64,000 bases of DNA, taken from the NCBI RefSeq assembly GCF_900537175.1, contig NZ_LS999833.1:2522261-2586260 (forward strand). Reading direction: 5' to 3'. The stretch is from Lentilitoribacter sp. Alg239-R112 (GTDB lineage Bacteria; Pseudomonadota; Alphaproteobacteria; Rhizobiales; Rhizobiaceae). Positions 16,505 through 25,331 of this stretch are shown here, in pieces. Position 1 is the stretch's first letter. Each line of letters opens with the position of its first letter. The position numbers and the translations under genes are program-made. Below the pieces are notes generated by a model. That model searched no databases and was not told the DNA's origin. It saw only the letters and a program-made list of their open reading frames with translations.

Positions 16505-19123
16505 TCAAGAAGCTAACCGCATTTGTCGAACTACTTTAATCAACTCCGGAACGATCACAATAGGTAAAGTAATAAGAGCAATGAGCCCCCAGAATTCGAG
16601 CGGTATTTCAGCAACATGAAGAATTTGTTGTAGCGGCGGCCAATAAACGACCAAAACTTGCAACCCCAATGTCATAGTCAATGCGCCCAACAGCCAATAA
16701 TTTGAGAAAAAGCCAATAGCACTCCATGGCAACGATAATGACCGAAAAGCAAATACGCTAAATTTCTCAAGAAAAATCATTGTCGTAAAAGCTACCGTTT
16801 GAGCAACTATCACACCATATTCCAACATATAGTGAAAAACGAGAACGCTGCTTACTCCTGTGTATGTAGCAAAAGTCATGATCGTCGCCATGCCTTGCGC
16901 GCCAATAATACCATCTTTATTTGATCTTGGTTTTTCTTCCATAATATTTGCTTCACTTTTTTCTAAACCAAGACTAAGAGCAGTGAAGCCGTCTGTGACC
17001 AAATTCATCCACAATATCTGAATAGGAAGAAAAATAAGCGGACCACCTAATATTATGCTTCCAGTAATTGCGACAACCTCGCCAGCATTTGAAGCTAGTA
17101 AATAGCGAACGAATTTCTTGATATTCGCATATTGTCGACGCCCCTCCTCTATCGCACCAACGATTGAAGCGAAATTATCATCCAACAAAACAAGGTCAGC
17201 TGCATCTTTTGCCACATCTGTTCCACGAATACCCATCGCAACGCCAATATCTGATTGTTTCAAAGCGGGTGCGTCATTTACGCCATCCCCCGTCATAGCC
17301 ACAACATGGCCGTGTGATTGAAGCCGCCTCACAATACGCATTTTGTGTTCAGGCGTCGTGCGTGCAAACATAACATCTTGAGCTAGAAGATGATCAAGTT
17401 CATCATCACTTTTAGTCTGCAGCTCATCTCCTGTTACAACGATTGTTGACGGCAAATGCAATGATGACGCTATGGCTAGCGCCGTCTGTGGAGCGTCTCC
17501 GGTTATCATAATAACCTTGATACCTGCACTCTTCGCAAGCGCAATCGAATTTTTAACTTCCGGTCGTGGCGGATCAATAATGGCAACAAGGCCAAGAAAG
17601 GTTAGATCACGTTCCGTTTCGCTGCATTCTGTGCCCTCCAAGCCGGTTTTTCTTTGTGCAATAGCGAGGACCCTTAGCCCTTTTCCCGCAAAGAAATCAT
17701 GCTGGGTTTTAATTTGATCCCGCATCTTTTGATCAATCTGCAATACGCCATCCGAGCCCATATACTCGCTGCAAAGTGGAAGTATCTTCTCCAAAGCGCC
17801 TTTGATATGAACAATAGCACGACCATCTTCGGCACACACAACGCTCATTCGTTTGCGTTCTGAAGTAAACGGAAACTCACGAACCAAATTTTCACCAGAT
17901 GGCATCGGAAGCCACGCTTTATAACCTGCAACAATAAGGGCCACTTCAGTCGGCTGTCCTATTTCCTGCCAATGATCCCCTACCTTTTGGATGCTGGCAT
18001 GGTTGCAAATCATCGCACTTGAAAGCAAACTTTTAAGAGCGGTATTCTTACTGTAATCAAAACGCTTTCCATCTTTTTCAAAATGACCGGCAGGATCATA
18101 TCCCGTCCCTGTTACATCGATCACTCCACAAACGGGTAACCAGATCTGTGTTACAGTCATTTGGTTTTCTGTCAGCGTGCCAGTTTTGTCGGTGCAAATA
18201 ACAGACGCAGCGCCGAGTGTTTCGGAAGCTTGCAATCTTTTACTCAAAGCATTTTTAGCAACCATCGCTCTTGCACCAAGAGCAAGAGTAAGTGTTACAA
18301 CAGCTGGTAAACCTTCAGGAACAACAGCAACAGCCAAAGAAAGGCCTGTCATAACCATATCCAATGGTGCGCGCCCGGAAAGCCACCCGATAAGAACAAT
18401 TAGCAAAGCTAAGATCAGTGCCATCACACCAAGTTGACGTCCAAGTAACTCCAATTTCTTCTGCAAGTGTGTTGTTTTTTCACCCAATTCGGTAGTGAGT
18501 TCAGCAATCTCACCAAATTTAGTGTTCATCCCCGTCGCTGTGACCAAAGCCTCGGCATGACCTTGAACAACGTTGGTGCCCATAAAAGCCTTTCTTTGGC
18601 TAGGCTCGATTGCCGAAAAAGATTTATGGACTGCATCAGATTCACCGGTGAGGACAGACTCGTCCACCTGAAACTCGACTGTATTTTGTAAAGCCACATC
18701 AGCAGGAACTTTCTCGCCAGTTCTCAGTATAAGAAGATCGCCGACAACAATTTCAGAAACTGGAATTTGCGTCTCAACTCCATCTCTCACAACAATTGCT
18801 TTATGGGAAAGCATAGAACGCAGCGCCTCAAGCGTTCTCTCCGCTTTCCACTCCTGAAAAAAACCAAGACATCCATTCAAAAAAACAATCGCAAGAATAG
18901 CAATTCCATCGACCAACTGCCCCATAAAAATGGCAACCGCCGCCGCGAAAATCAGAATCAGAATTAAGGTGCTTGCAAATTGCCTAAGTGTAATTTTCCA
19001 CCATGGTGTTCCTGATTGGGTGCGCAGGACGTTGGGACCGAATTTCAACAGAAGACTTTTTGCTTCCTCACTGGACAGACCAGCAGCTGATGGTTGAAGA
19101 AGAATTTGATCTGTCTGGTTCAT
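16505..19123 (-). CDS. P-type cation ATPase, P2A (calcium-transporting type)
   Basis: Pumps a cation, probably Ca2+, out of the cytoplasm using ATP. The 872-residue protein has an N-terminal cation-ATPase domain (SSEEAKSLLLKFGPN), the actuator motif DESVLTGES, the span motif PEGLPAVVTLTLALG, the phosphorylation site DKTGTLTENQ with Asp312, and the hinge MTGDGVNDAPALKQSDIGVAMG. C-terminal spans include LWMNLVTDGFTALSLGLEK, where N and D match the P2A Ca2+-site residues. Its ATG overlaps the phaC stop (ATGA), so the pump is translationally coupled to PHA synthase and falls under the same FNR/FixK box. H+/Na+ relatives are possible alternatives. Confidence 0.88.
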   Translation of the reverse strand: MNQTDQILLQPSAAGLSSEEAKSLLLKFGPNVLRTQSGTPWWKITLRQFASTLILILIFAAAVAIFMGQLVDGIAILAIVFLNGCLGFFQEWKAERTLEALRSMLSHKAIVVRDGVETQIPVSEIVVGDLLILRTGEKVPADVALQNTVEFQVDESVLTGESDAVHKSFSAIEPSQRKAFMGTNVVQGHAEALVTATGMNTKFGEIAELTTELGEKTTHLQKKLELLGRQLGVMALILALLIVLIGWLSGRAPLDMVMTGLSLAVAVVPEGLPAVVTLTLALGARAMVAKNALSKRLQASETLGAASVICTDKTGTLTENQMTVTQIWLPVCGVIDVTGTGYDPAGHFEKDGKRFDYSKNTALKSLLSSAMICNHASIQKVGDHWQEIGQPTEVALIVAGYKAWLPMPSGENLVREFPFTSERKRMSVVCAEDGRAIVHIKGALEKILPLCSEYMGSDGVLQIDQKMRDQIKTQHDFFAGKGLRVLAIAQRKTGLEGTECSETERDLTFLGLVAIIDPPRPEVKNSIALAKSAGIKVIMITGDAPQTALAIASSLHLPSTIVVTGDELQTKSDDELDHLLAQDVMFARTTPEHKMRIVRRLQSHGHVVAMTGDGVNDAPALKQSDIGVAMGIRGTDVAKDAADLVLLDDNFASIVGAIEEGRRQYANIKKFVRYLLASNAGEVVAITGSIILGGPLIFLPIQILWMNLVTDGFTALSLGLEKSEANIMEEKPRSNKDGIIGAQGMATIMTFATYTGVSSVLVFHYMLEYGVIVAQTVAFTTMIFLEKFSVFAFRSLSLPWSAIGFFSNYWLLGALTMTLGLQVLVVYWPPLQQILHVAEIPLEFWGLIALITLPIVIVPELIKVVRQMRLAS

Positions 19124-20907
19124 CGTTGTAACACATACGTTCCAGGCGCATCACCGATTGCATCTTCAAACAAACGAGATTGCCTATCTGCCGCATCAAC
19201 GCATTCTGACGAAGAGCGTTCATTAAGCCAACTGATCCAAGCAGGCCACCACGATCCTTCTTGAACGGGATGTTGTTCTAGCCATTTCTCTGCCGAAATA
19301 TGAAGGTCACCTTCATTTTTAACCCCACTCCTAAAATGTCGGCCTTTATGTCCGGGTTCACTGACCACGCCTGCATTGTGTCCCCTGTTCGTCAAAACAA
19401 ATGTCACATCTGTGTCAGTTAACGCATTTATTTTATATACAGACTTCCACGGAGAAACATGATCCTGCTCTGTTCCGACAGCAAAAATTGGTTGTCGTAT
19501 GTCGGATAAAGAAACTGCTGAACCGTCAACTTTCAGACGTCTTTGAGCAAGATCATTATTTAAGAACAACTTATTCAGATACTCACTATGCATTTTTGCC
19601 GGCATTCTCGTGCTGTCAGCATTCCATGCCATCAGGTCGTTCATTTTCGTTCTTTCACCAAGCAGATAATGGCGGATTACTCGCGACCAAATCAGATCAT
19701 TTGAGCGTAGCATCTGAAATGCACCAGCCATTTGCTCGGCCTTAAGATAACCCTGTTCGCGCATAATATTCTCAAGAAAAGCAAGCTGGCTTTCATTGAT
19801 AAACAACGTTAATTCGCCCGCGTCGGCAAAATCGACCTGAGCAGCAAATAAAGAGATAGAATTAATGGGTATGTGTTTCTTCTTAGCTAAAAATGCTGCT
19901 TCTATTGCCAGTAGTGTACCACCCAGACAATAGCCTGCCATATGGATACCTGTTTTTGGCAGCCGCCTATTTACTTCATTTATGGCCGCCCTGATCCCCA
20001 ACTCTCGATAATCATCCAAGGAAAGGTTCTGATCTTTCTTAGACGGGTTTTTCCATGAAATGATGAAAACGCTATAGCCTTGTTCCGTAAGATATTTGAC
20101 GAGCGAATTATGTGAAGACAAGTCAAGAATATAATATTTCATGATCCATGCTGGCACGATCAGAATCGGCTCTTTCCGAACCTCTTCAGTTACAGCATCA
20201 TAATGCAGTAATTCTATCAATTCGTTACGAAAAACCACTTTTCCTGCGGTGCAGGCGACATTCTTTCCAACATGAAACCCATCCATAGACCGCGGCTTGG
20301 CACCCGTTAAACGATCCAGGTCTTCTTTAAAAAGCTTTGCTCCCCTTATGAAATTTGCACCAGACTCTTTGAACGTACGGTTCAGAACAACCGGATTTAA
20401 TAAGGCAGAGTTGGACGGGCTAATCATATCGAGAGATTGCCTTGCCATAAAAGATACTATCTGCTGATTTTTCTCGCTTAATCCAGGTACTTCCGAAGTT
20501 GCTTTTCGCCACCAATCTTGCGCATTTAGAAACATCGAAACATACAAATTATGAGGAAACTTCTGCCACAACGGATCTTGAAAACGGCGATCTTCCAATC
20601 CATATGGCGAACACTTTTCAACTGGCGTGCTCTCATTCAAATCGAAAGTAATAAACGGGTATTCTGCATTTGCTGCGCAGGAGTTTTTTGATGCTGCTTG
20701 CCAAAGCTCTGCCAACTTGCTCGGAGAGGTAATTAGGTGCGTTAACCAATCATAATATGCCATACTTAATGCAAGTGGAGACAAACCACCGGTAAAACGG
20801 CCCACAGACGCATGTAGCCTTTGATCTAATTCTCTCAAACTCTGTTCGATATCTTCAATTTTTGTATCAGGAGTTTCTAACCGTCGCTTGAACTCACCAT
20901 CATCCAT
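19120..20907 (-). CDS. phaC: class I-type poly(3-hydroxyalkanoate) synthase
   Basis: Polymerises 3-hydroxyacyl-CoA into PHA at the granule surface. The 595-residue length is typical of class I PhaC. The lipase-box-like motif GYCLGG holds the catalytic Cys327; the catalytic Asp is in GTEQDHVSPW and the His in NRGHNAGV. The N-terminal half includes QDWW and the conserved FxVGxNVA segment (HVGKNVACTAGKVVFRNEL). A GGAGATG ribosome site lies just before the ATG, preceded by a TACAAT -10 and an FNR/FixK box. It is the first gene of a two-gene operon with the P-type ATPase. phaA and phaB are not adjacent. Confidence 0.93.
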   Translation of the reverse strand: MDDGEFKRRLETPDTKIEDIEQSLRELDQRLHASVGRFTGGLSPLALSMAYYDWLTHLITSPSKLAELWQAASKNSCAANAEYPFITFDLNESTPVEKCSPYGLEDRRFQDPLWQKFPHNLYVSMFLNAQDWWRKATSEVPGLSEKNQQIVSFMARQSLDMISPSNSALLNPVVLNRTFKESGANFIRGAKLFKEDLDRLTGAKPRSMDGFHVGKNVACTAGKVVFRNELIELLHYDAVTEEVRKEPILIVPAWIMKYYILDLSSHNSLVKYLTEQGYSVFIISWKNPSKKDQNLSLDDYRELGIRAAINEVNRRLPKTGIHMAGYCLGGTLLAIEAAFLAKKKHIPINSISLFAAQVDFADAGELTLFINESQLAFLENIMREQGYLKAEQMAGAFQMLRSNDLIWSRVIRHYLLGERTKMNDLMAWNADSTRMPAKMHSEYLNKLFLNNDLAQRRLKVDGSAVSLSDIRQPIFAVGTEQDHVSPWKSVYKINALTDTDVTFVLTNRGHNAGVVSEPGHKGRHFRSGVKNEGDLHISAEKWLEQHPVQEGSWWPAWISWLNERSSSECVDAADRQSRLFEDAIGDAPGTYVLQR

Positions 20908-20936
20908 AATACATCTCCAACATATCTGAGATGCTT

Positions 20937-20977
20937 ATTGTAAGACCTATCTGGTGGTACGAATTGACACAAATCAA
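20937..20977 (-). promoter_or_regulatory. FixK/FNR-type promoter of phaC
   Basis: TTGACACAAATCAA at 20964-20977 with a reverse-strand -10 TACAAT at 20942-20937. The box centre is about 41 nt from the predicted start, leaving a leader of about 22 nt before the phaC ATG. Confidence 0.72.
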
Positions 20978-21028
20978 AGGATGAAAAAACAAACTCCAAA
21001 AACCGCAACCCAACCAACTATCTGTATT

Positions 21029-23143
21029 TCAATTCTTCAAACCAATGCGGGCATCCAGCGCTATGATCCCATTTACATCAGCAATAAGCGGATTGATATC
21101 AAGTTCCGCGATGGCTGGAAAATCTGAAGCAAGTTGGGATATTGCGGTAATTGCTTTGCAAATGGCCTCCTCATCAGCGGCAGGCACATGTCGATAACTT
21201 TTAAGCAGTTTACCAATACGTGTTTTCGAAATCATTTTTGTTGCATCCAATGTATAAACAGGAGGAAGCTCGATCACTTTGTCATTCATCACTTCTACCG
21301 CAGTTCCTCCCGCGCCGAACATGATGATCGGCCCAAATGTTGCATCCTGCGCAATACCCAAAATTAATTCTCTCGCATGCTCACGCTTTATCATTGGTTG
21401 AACAGCAAAACCTTGAATAGTTGCATCGGGCATTAGCTTCTTAACTCGATCAAGCATCCGGGTGGCCTGCTTTACTGCCTCTTGAGGCGTTTTAATATCA
21501 AGCACCACACCGCCGACTTCGCTTTTGTGCGTAATCTCTTCTGAGACTATTTTTATAACACATGCATCAATATTCGATTGAAGCATCACTCTTTCCGCAA
21601 CTTTGCGAACTTCTGTCAGATCATGAGCTACAAGTGTTTGAGTGACCGGAATACCATAGGCTGCAACAATCTCTTTTGCCTCGTACTCCGACAGCGTGCT
21701 TCGATTTTCTTGATTTGCGTTATGAATGATTTGGGCGACGTAATCCTGCCTATCAAGTGCGATTGATGACTTTACTTCTGCTGATTGTTTCAAATCTCCT
21801 AAAAGATCGTGATATTGAGATAGATGATGCAGTGCAGTTATTGCATCTTCCGGCGATTCAAAGGTCGACATTCCCGCATCATCAAAAATACCACGCGCTG
21901 ATTGAGCGGTCTCATCTCCCACCCAACATGTGACAACCATTTTCTTATTATCATGGGCAGCTATATCCGTCGCAATATCTTTCGCTATTTGTACATTTGA
22001 AGAAGCGGACGTAGGGCAATTGAGAATAACAATTGAATCATATGTCTCATCCGACAATGCAGCTCTAAATGCAGCCCGATATCTGTCAGAATCTGCATCT
22101 CCTATAATATCAATGGGGTTTGAACCTGACCAATTTTTTGGAAGCACATTATCTAAATTGCTGATGAGATCACCAGATGGCGGTGCCAACTCCATACCCG
22201 ACTGCAAGACCCGATCAGCGGCAATAATACCAAGGCCACCACCATTGGTAATGATTGCCGGCCTGTTGCATTTTCCTTTTGGGTGATTAGAAAGCAGTTC
22301 ACCAACATCAAACAAATCCTCCAATGTATCCACACGCACCAACCCACATTTTCGAAATGCGGCATCGTAAACTTCATCACGCCCGGCCAATGCACCGGTA
22401 TGTGACATGACGGCTTTAGCAGATTGTTCGGTCAATCCGACCTTAATTACTATAACGGGTTTTTTGTTTGCTGCATGACTAGCTGCTTTCATAAAATCAG
22501 CTGAACTTTTGATCGCTTCCATATATATTAATATTGCACCTGTTTCTGGATCATCACCCAAATATTCGAGCATGTCAGCGATAGAAACATCGACTGCATC
22601 CCCAAGTGATACAAGGTGTGAAAAGCCGATATCCTTAGGCCGCGCCCAATCAATAACCGATGTCAAAATCGCCCCCGATTGGGAGATAAATGCAATGTCA
22701 CCTTTCTTCGGCATCAGATGAGAAAAACTAGCATCTAGGCCAATTCGAGGGGTCATAAGCCCCAGGCAATTTGGCCCGATTAATCTCACGTCATGTTTTT
22801 TGGCTAAACCTGCAATTTCCAATTTATCCGGCACACCAGCGGTAACGATCGTTGCAGCCCCGCAACCAATTCGACCCAAACTATCAACAAGAGAATGCAC
22901 AGTCGCTGGCGGCGTTACAATGATCGCCAGATCAGGTATTTCTGGCAGCTCTTCCACCCTCGCATAGCATCGCGTTTCATAAAGATTTTCATACTTTGGG
23001 TTCACAAACCAAACCGAGCCATCAAACCCACCTTTAAGAAGATTTTTCGCTACAGCCTTACCTAAAGACCCGTCTTTTTCGCTCGCACCGATAAGAACAA
23101 CCGAACGGGGGCGAAGTGCTTTCTTTAAGTTAATTGAAGACAT
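21029..23143 (-). CDS. ADP-forming acyl-CoA synthetase (acetate-CoA ligase family)
   Basis: Couples acyl-CoA hydrolysis to ATP formation, or the reverse. The 704 residues hold, in order, a CoA-binding Rossmann domain (PRSVVLIGASEKDGSLGKAV), a succinyl-CoA-ligase-like domain with the segment FISQSGAILTSVIDWA, in which SHTGALAGRDEVYDAA follows, and a C-terminal ATP-grasp domain from about residue 480 (LSEYEAKEIVAAYGIPV, HKSEVGGVVLDI, LDINPLI). The phosphohistidine expected in the alpha part is not at the textbook position by eye. There is no GNAT domain, so this is not a Pat-type acetyltransferase fusion. It is divergent from the AhpD-like gene, each with its own FNR/FixK box. In low oxygen it could recover ATP from acetyl-CoA. 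Confidence 0.85.
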   Translation of the reverse strand: MSSINLKKALRPRSVVLIGASEKDGSLGKAVAKNLLKGGFDGSVWFVNPKYENLYETRCYARVEELPEIPDLAIIVTPPATVHSLVDSLGRIGCGAATIVTAGVPDKLEIAGLAKKHDVRLIGPNCLGLMTPRIGLDASFSHLMPKKGDIAFISQSGAILTSVIDWARPKDIGFSHLVSLGDAVDVSIADMLEYLGDDPETGAILIYMEAIKSSADFMKAASHAANKKPVIVIKVGLTEQSAKAVMSHTGALAGRDEVYDAAFRKCGLVRVDTLEDLFDVGELLSNHPKGKCNRPAIITNGGGLGIIAADRVLQSGMELAPPSGDLISNLDNVLPKNWSGSNPIDIIGDADSDRYRAAFRAALSDETYDSIVILNCPTSASSNVQIAKDIATDIAAHDNKKMVVTCWVGDETAQSARGIFDDAGMSTFESPEDAITALHHLSQYHDLLGDLKQSAEVKSSIALDRQDYVAQIIHNANQENRSTLSEYEAKEIVAAYGIPVTQTLVAHDLTEVRKVAERVMLQSNIDACVIKIVSEEITHKSEVGGVVLDIKTPQEAVKQATRMLDRVKKLMPDATIQGFAVQPMIKREHARELILGIAQDATFGPIIMFGAGGTAVEVMNDKVIELPPVYTLDATKMISKTRIGKLLKSYRHVPAADEEAICKAITAISQLASDFPAIAELDINPLIADVNGIIALDARIGLKN

Positions 23144-23180
23144 TTGATTGCCCTTACTTATGAGGTGAATGGATAAGGTG

Positions 23181-23221
23181 AGAATACTTCAAAGAACAAG
23201 TAGTGCTTTGATCCTTATCAA
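23181..23221 (-). promoter_or_regulatory. FixK/FNR class II promoter of the acyl-CoA synthetase gene
   Basis: TTGATCCTTATCAA (23208-23221) matches the full FNR/FixK consensus TTGAT-N4-ATCAA. A reverse-strand -10 TATTCT (23186-23181) gives a start site about 41 nt from the box centre and a leader of about 30 nt. Confidence 0.8.
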
Positions 23222-23263
23222 AAAGGCTGCCTTAATATCATTCTCAGTCTACGACCTTCAAAT

Positions 23264-23277
23264 TTGATAAAGGTCAA
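23264..23277 (+). promoter_or_regulatory. FNR/FixK-type box upstream of the AhpD-like gene
   Basis: TTGATAAAGGTCAA differs from TTGAT-N4-ATCAA in one base. Its centre is 67 nt from the ATG at 23338, so class II geometry would give a leader of about 26 nt. Confidence 0.68.
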
Positions 23278-23337
23278 ATAGTCAATATTTCACCGTGGTA
23301 AAGTTCTTCAAAATTAAGCTGAATAGGAGCAAAAATC

Positions 23338-23688
23338 ATGAAAGACTATTTACAAGTCGCCGACGAATATCACTCAGGTTATGGTAAACTAAGTAACGAC
23401 ATCCCAGGACCAACAGCGGCATTTAATGATCTCGTTGGCAAAGTCATAACCGATGGCGCTTTATCGGTTAAAACCAAAGAACTTATTGCGTTTGGAATAG
23501 CAATCACCGTTCGCTGTGATGGATGTATAGCAGCACATGCAAAAAGTATCTTCAAAGCTGGTGCCAGTCGCGAGGAAGTAGCTGAAATGATCGGCGTAGC
23601 TATTTTAATGGGCGGCGGTCCGTCCACAGTCTATGGTGTAGAAGCTATGCGAGCTTACGACCAACTAGCGAAGGCAAATGAAGATTAA
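23338..23688 (+). CDS. carboxymuconolactone decarboxylase / AhpD-like protein
   Basis: A 116-residue all-helical protein with the AhpD/CMD core: LSVKTKELIAFGIAITVRCDGCIAAHAKSIFKAGASREEVAEMI. The C-x2-C pair (CDGC) and the His two residues further on (AAH) are the redox and proton-relay residues of AhpD-type alkylhydroperoxidases. The single-domain length and the G-rich end (MGGGPSTVYG) match small CMD proteins often found with stress genes. A peroxidase-partner role is plausible; the substrate is unknown. AGGAG lies 8 nt before the ATG. Confidence 0.87.
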   Translation: MKDYLQVADEYHSGYGKLSNDIPGPTAAFNDLVGKVITDGALSVKTKELIAFGIAITVRCDGCIAAHAKSIFKAGASREEVAEMIGVAILMGGGPSTVYGVEAMRAYDQLAKANED

Positions 23689-23768
23689 TCTTGAAAGCGC
23701 CATTAAAACCTTTGTAAACAGCGCATTCAATTTCTGCCTTGCAAGTGAACAGGCTCGATATGTACAAC

Positions 23769-24452
23769 TTATTCATCAGGATTACTCACATTTAACAAAA
23801 TGGATGGCTCTAAAATAACAACTGTTTTAGAGCCATCAAATTCAACTATTCCGTCTTTACGGAGTCTAGTAAATGTCCGGCTTATCGTCTCTATAGTTAA
23901 CCCAAGAAAATCCGCGATATCAATTCTACTCATCGGCAATGATATTTTTATGGCCTGACCATCGTGAGTGCATGAGCGGTCAGCAATTGCTATGAGGAAT
24001 GACGCGAGTTTTTCGGTTGCCGATTTTTTCCCAAGCATCATGAAGTGCTCTTGCATTCCGCACACTTCTGCCGCCATATACTTCAACATTCTGTCACTAA
24101 AATCTGGATCTGTGTCCGAGCGGGCACTACAGGCATTTTTCCTGAATACGCGAACCTTCATATCCATGATTGCCTCACATTCGTAATGATATTTGCAATC
24201 GTGGCTCACACCAACAAAATCGGATGGATATCCAAATGATATGATTTGCCTCCGGCCATTACTCAAAACCATAGAAGATCGACAGACGCCCTCTATTATT
24301 TCATAGACAGCATATGCATCATCGCCTTCATGAAATAAAATCGAACCAGCCGGAATGCTTTTAATCGTGAGACCAAGACCCTCATTGCAAAGCAACGTTG
24401 TTGCTTGAATAGCTTCAATACCTGCGGTAAATTCATGCGAAGTCACATACAT
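23769..24452 (-). CDS. Crp/Fnr-family transcription factor, FixK-like
   Basis: Likely the regulator of the TTGA-N6-TCAA boxes in this region. The N-terminal cyclic-nucleotide-type beta-roll (IPAGSILFHEGDDAYAVYEIIEGVCR, ISFGYPSDFVG) is followed by the dimerisation helix and a C-terminal helix-turn-helix LPMSRIDIADFLGLTIETISRTFTRL, in which E-T-I-S-R matches the FNR/FixK recognition helix. The N terminus lacks the C-x2-C-x5-C cluster of FNR and FnrN, so direct iron-sulfur oxygen sensing is unlikely; several scattered cysteines (HDCKYHYEC, NACS) could be redox-active. I prefer the ATG at 24452 because GGAGA lies 7 nt upstream; the frame is open further out to 24536, where it would overlap a regulatory box. 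Confidence 0.88.
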   Translation of the reverse strand: MYVTSHEFTAGIEAIQATTLLCNEGLGLTIKSIPAGSILFHEGDDAYAVYEIIEGVCRSSMVLSNGRRQIISFGYPSDFVGVSHDCKYHYECEAIMDMKVRVFRKNACSARSDTDPDFSDRMLKYMAAEVCGMQEHFMMLGKKSATEKLASFLIAIADRSCTHDGQAIKISLPMSRIDIADFLGLTIETISRTFTRLRKDGIVEFDGSKTVVILEPSILLNVSNPDE

Positions 24453-24522
24453 TTTTGTCTCCATCGGTTTGTTGCCATATTTGATGATCATATATGACAT
24501 TATAAATGTATCGACAATTTGG

Positions 24523-24536
24523 TTGGTTTGTATCAA
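24523..24536. promoter_or_regulatory. FNR/FixK-like site between fixK-like gene and response regulator
   Basis: TTGGTTTGTATCAA has one mismatch in the left half-site. A second TATCAA follows at 24542, giving a tandem TTGTATCAA repeat. It could mediate autoregulation of either divergent gene. Confidence 0.45.
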
Positions 24537-24587
24537 ATTGTATCAATAAGTATTGGTCGATGTAGGCATTCAACAGAGAGTTTCACT

Positions 24588-25331
24588 ATGGACCAAGGCA
24601 AAACAATCCTAGTTGTCGATGATGATAGCAAAATCAGAAACTTACTCCGCCGATGCTTGGAGGCAGATGGTCATACCGTGGTCGAAGCGTCTAACGCGTT
24701 AGAAGTTGATGCTCAAATATCAGCGCAAAACATACACCTGATTACACTGGATCTGCAACTCGGCAAAGACAACGGCCTTACTATTGCTTCCGCGCTCAGA
24801 GACAAAAGTGATGTACCAATTGTCATGGTAACCGGGAAAGGTGATTTGATAGATAAAGTCGTAGGGCTGGAAGTTGGCGCAGATGACTATATTGCAAAAC
24901 CATTTCATATACGCGAAGTACAAGCGAGAATTCGCTCGGTGCTAAGACGAAGCGAACTTCGACAGTCTGCTGATCACTCTGATTTACGAACTCAATGCGA
25001 TTTAGAACATAAATATATGTTTTCCGGATGGGTTGCAGATCCGGCACGGCAGGAGCTTCTAACACCAAATAAAAATGTATGTGATTTAACGACGACCGAT
25101 TTCAAGTTACTTATGATATTTTTAGATAGTCCAAAACGTATCTTGTCTCGAGATCATATTATGGACAGCCTTAACGGCAATGAATGGACACCCTACGACA
25201 GAACGGTGGACAATCAAGTTGCGCGCCTTCGAAAGAAAATTGAGATTGATGCAAATAAGCCCAGTATCATTAAAACAGTTAGAGGTGTTGGATACATGTT
25301 TACCTCTGATGTGGAAAAAAGCCCCCGCTAG
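24588..25331 (+). CDS. OmpR-family response regulator
   Basis: A 247-residue two-domain regulator. The receiver domain begins KTILVVDDDSKIR (acidic pair Asp11-Asp12), has the phosphoacceptor Asp55 in LITLDLQLG, the Thr in VMVTGKG and the Lys in YIAKPF. A winged-helix DNA-binding domain follows from about residue 140 (CDLTTTDFKLLMIFLDSPKRILSRDHIMD, NQVARLRKKIE, RGVGYMF). ATG 24588 is preferred over the longer TTG-started frame at 24519 because the protein then begins at the receiver domain. It lies divergent from the FixK-like gene and tail to tail with the FixL-like kinase, its probable partner, with which it overlaps by 4 nt. Confidence 0.92.
   Translation: MDQGKTILVVDDDSKIRNLLRRCLEADGHTVVEASNALEVDAQISAQNIHLITLDLQLGKDNGLTIASALRDKSDVPIVMVTGKGDLIDKVVGLEVGADDYIAKPFHIREVQARIRSVLRRSELRQSADHSDLRTQCDLEHKYMFSGWVADPARQELLTPNKNVCDLTTTDFKLLMIFLDSPKRILSRDHIMDSLNGNEWTPYDRTVDNQVARLRKKIEIDANKPSIIKTVRGVGYMFTSDVEKSPR

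Noticed and set aside
24453..24536. Longer N terminus of the FixK-like regulator
   Set aside because: The extension lacks a ribosome site and would place a regulatory box inside the gene; GGAGA supports the start at 24452.
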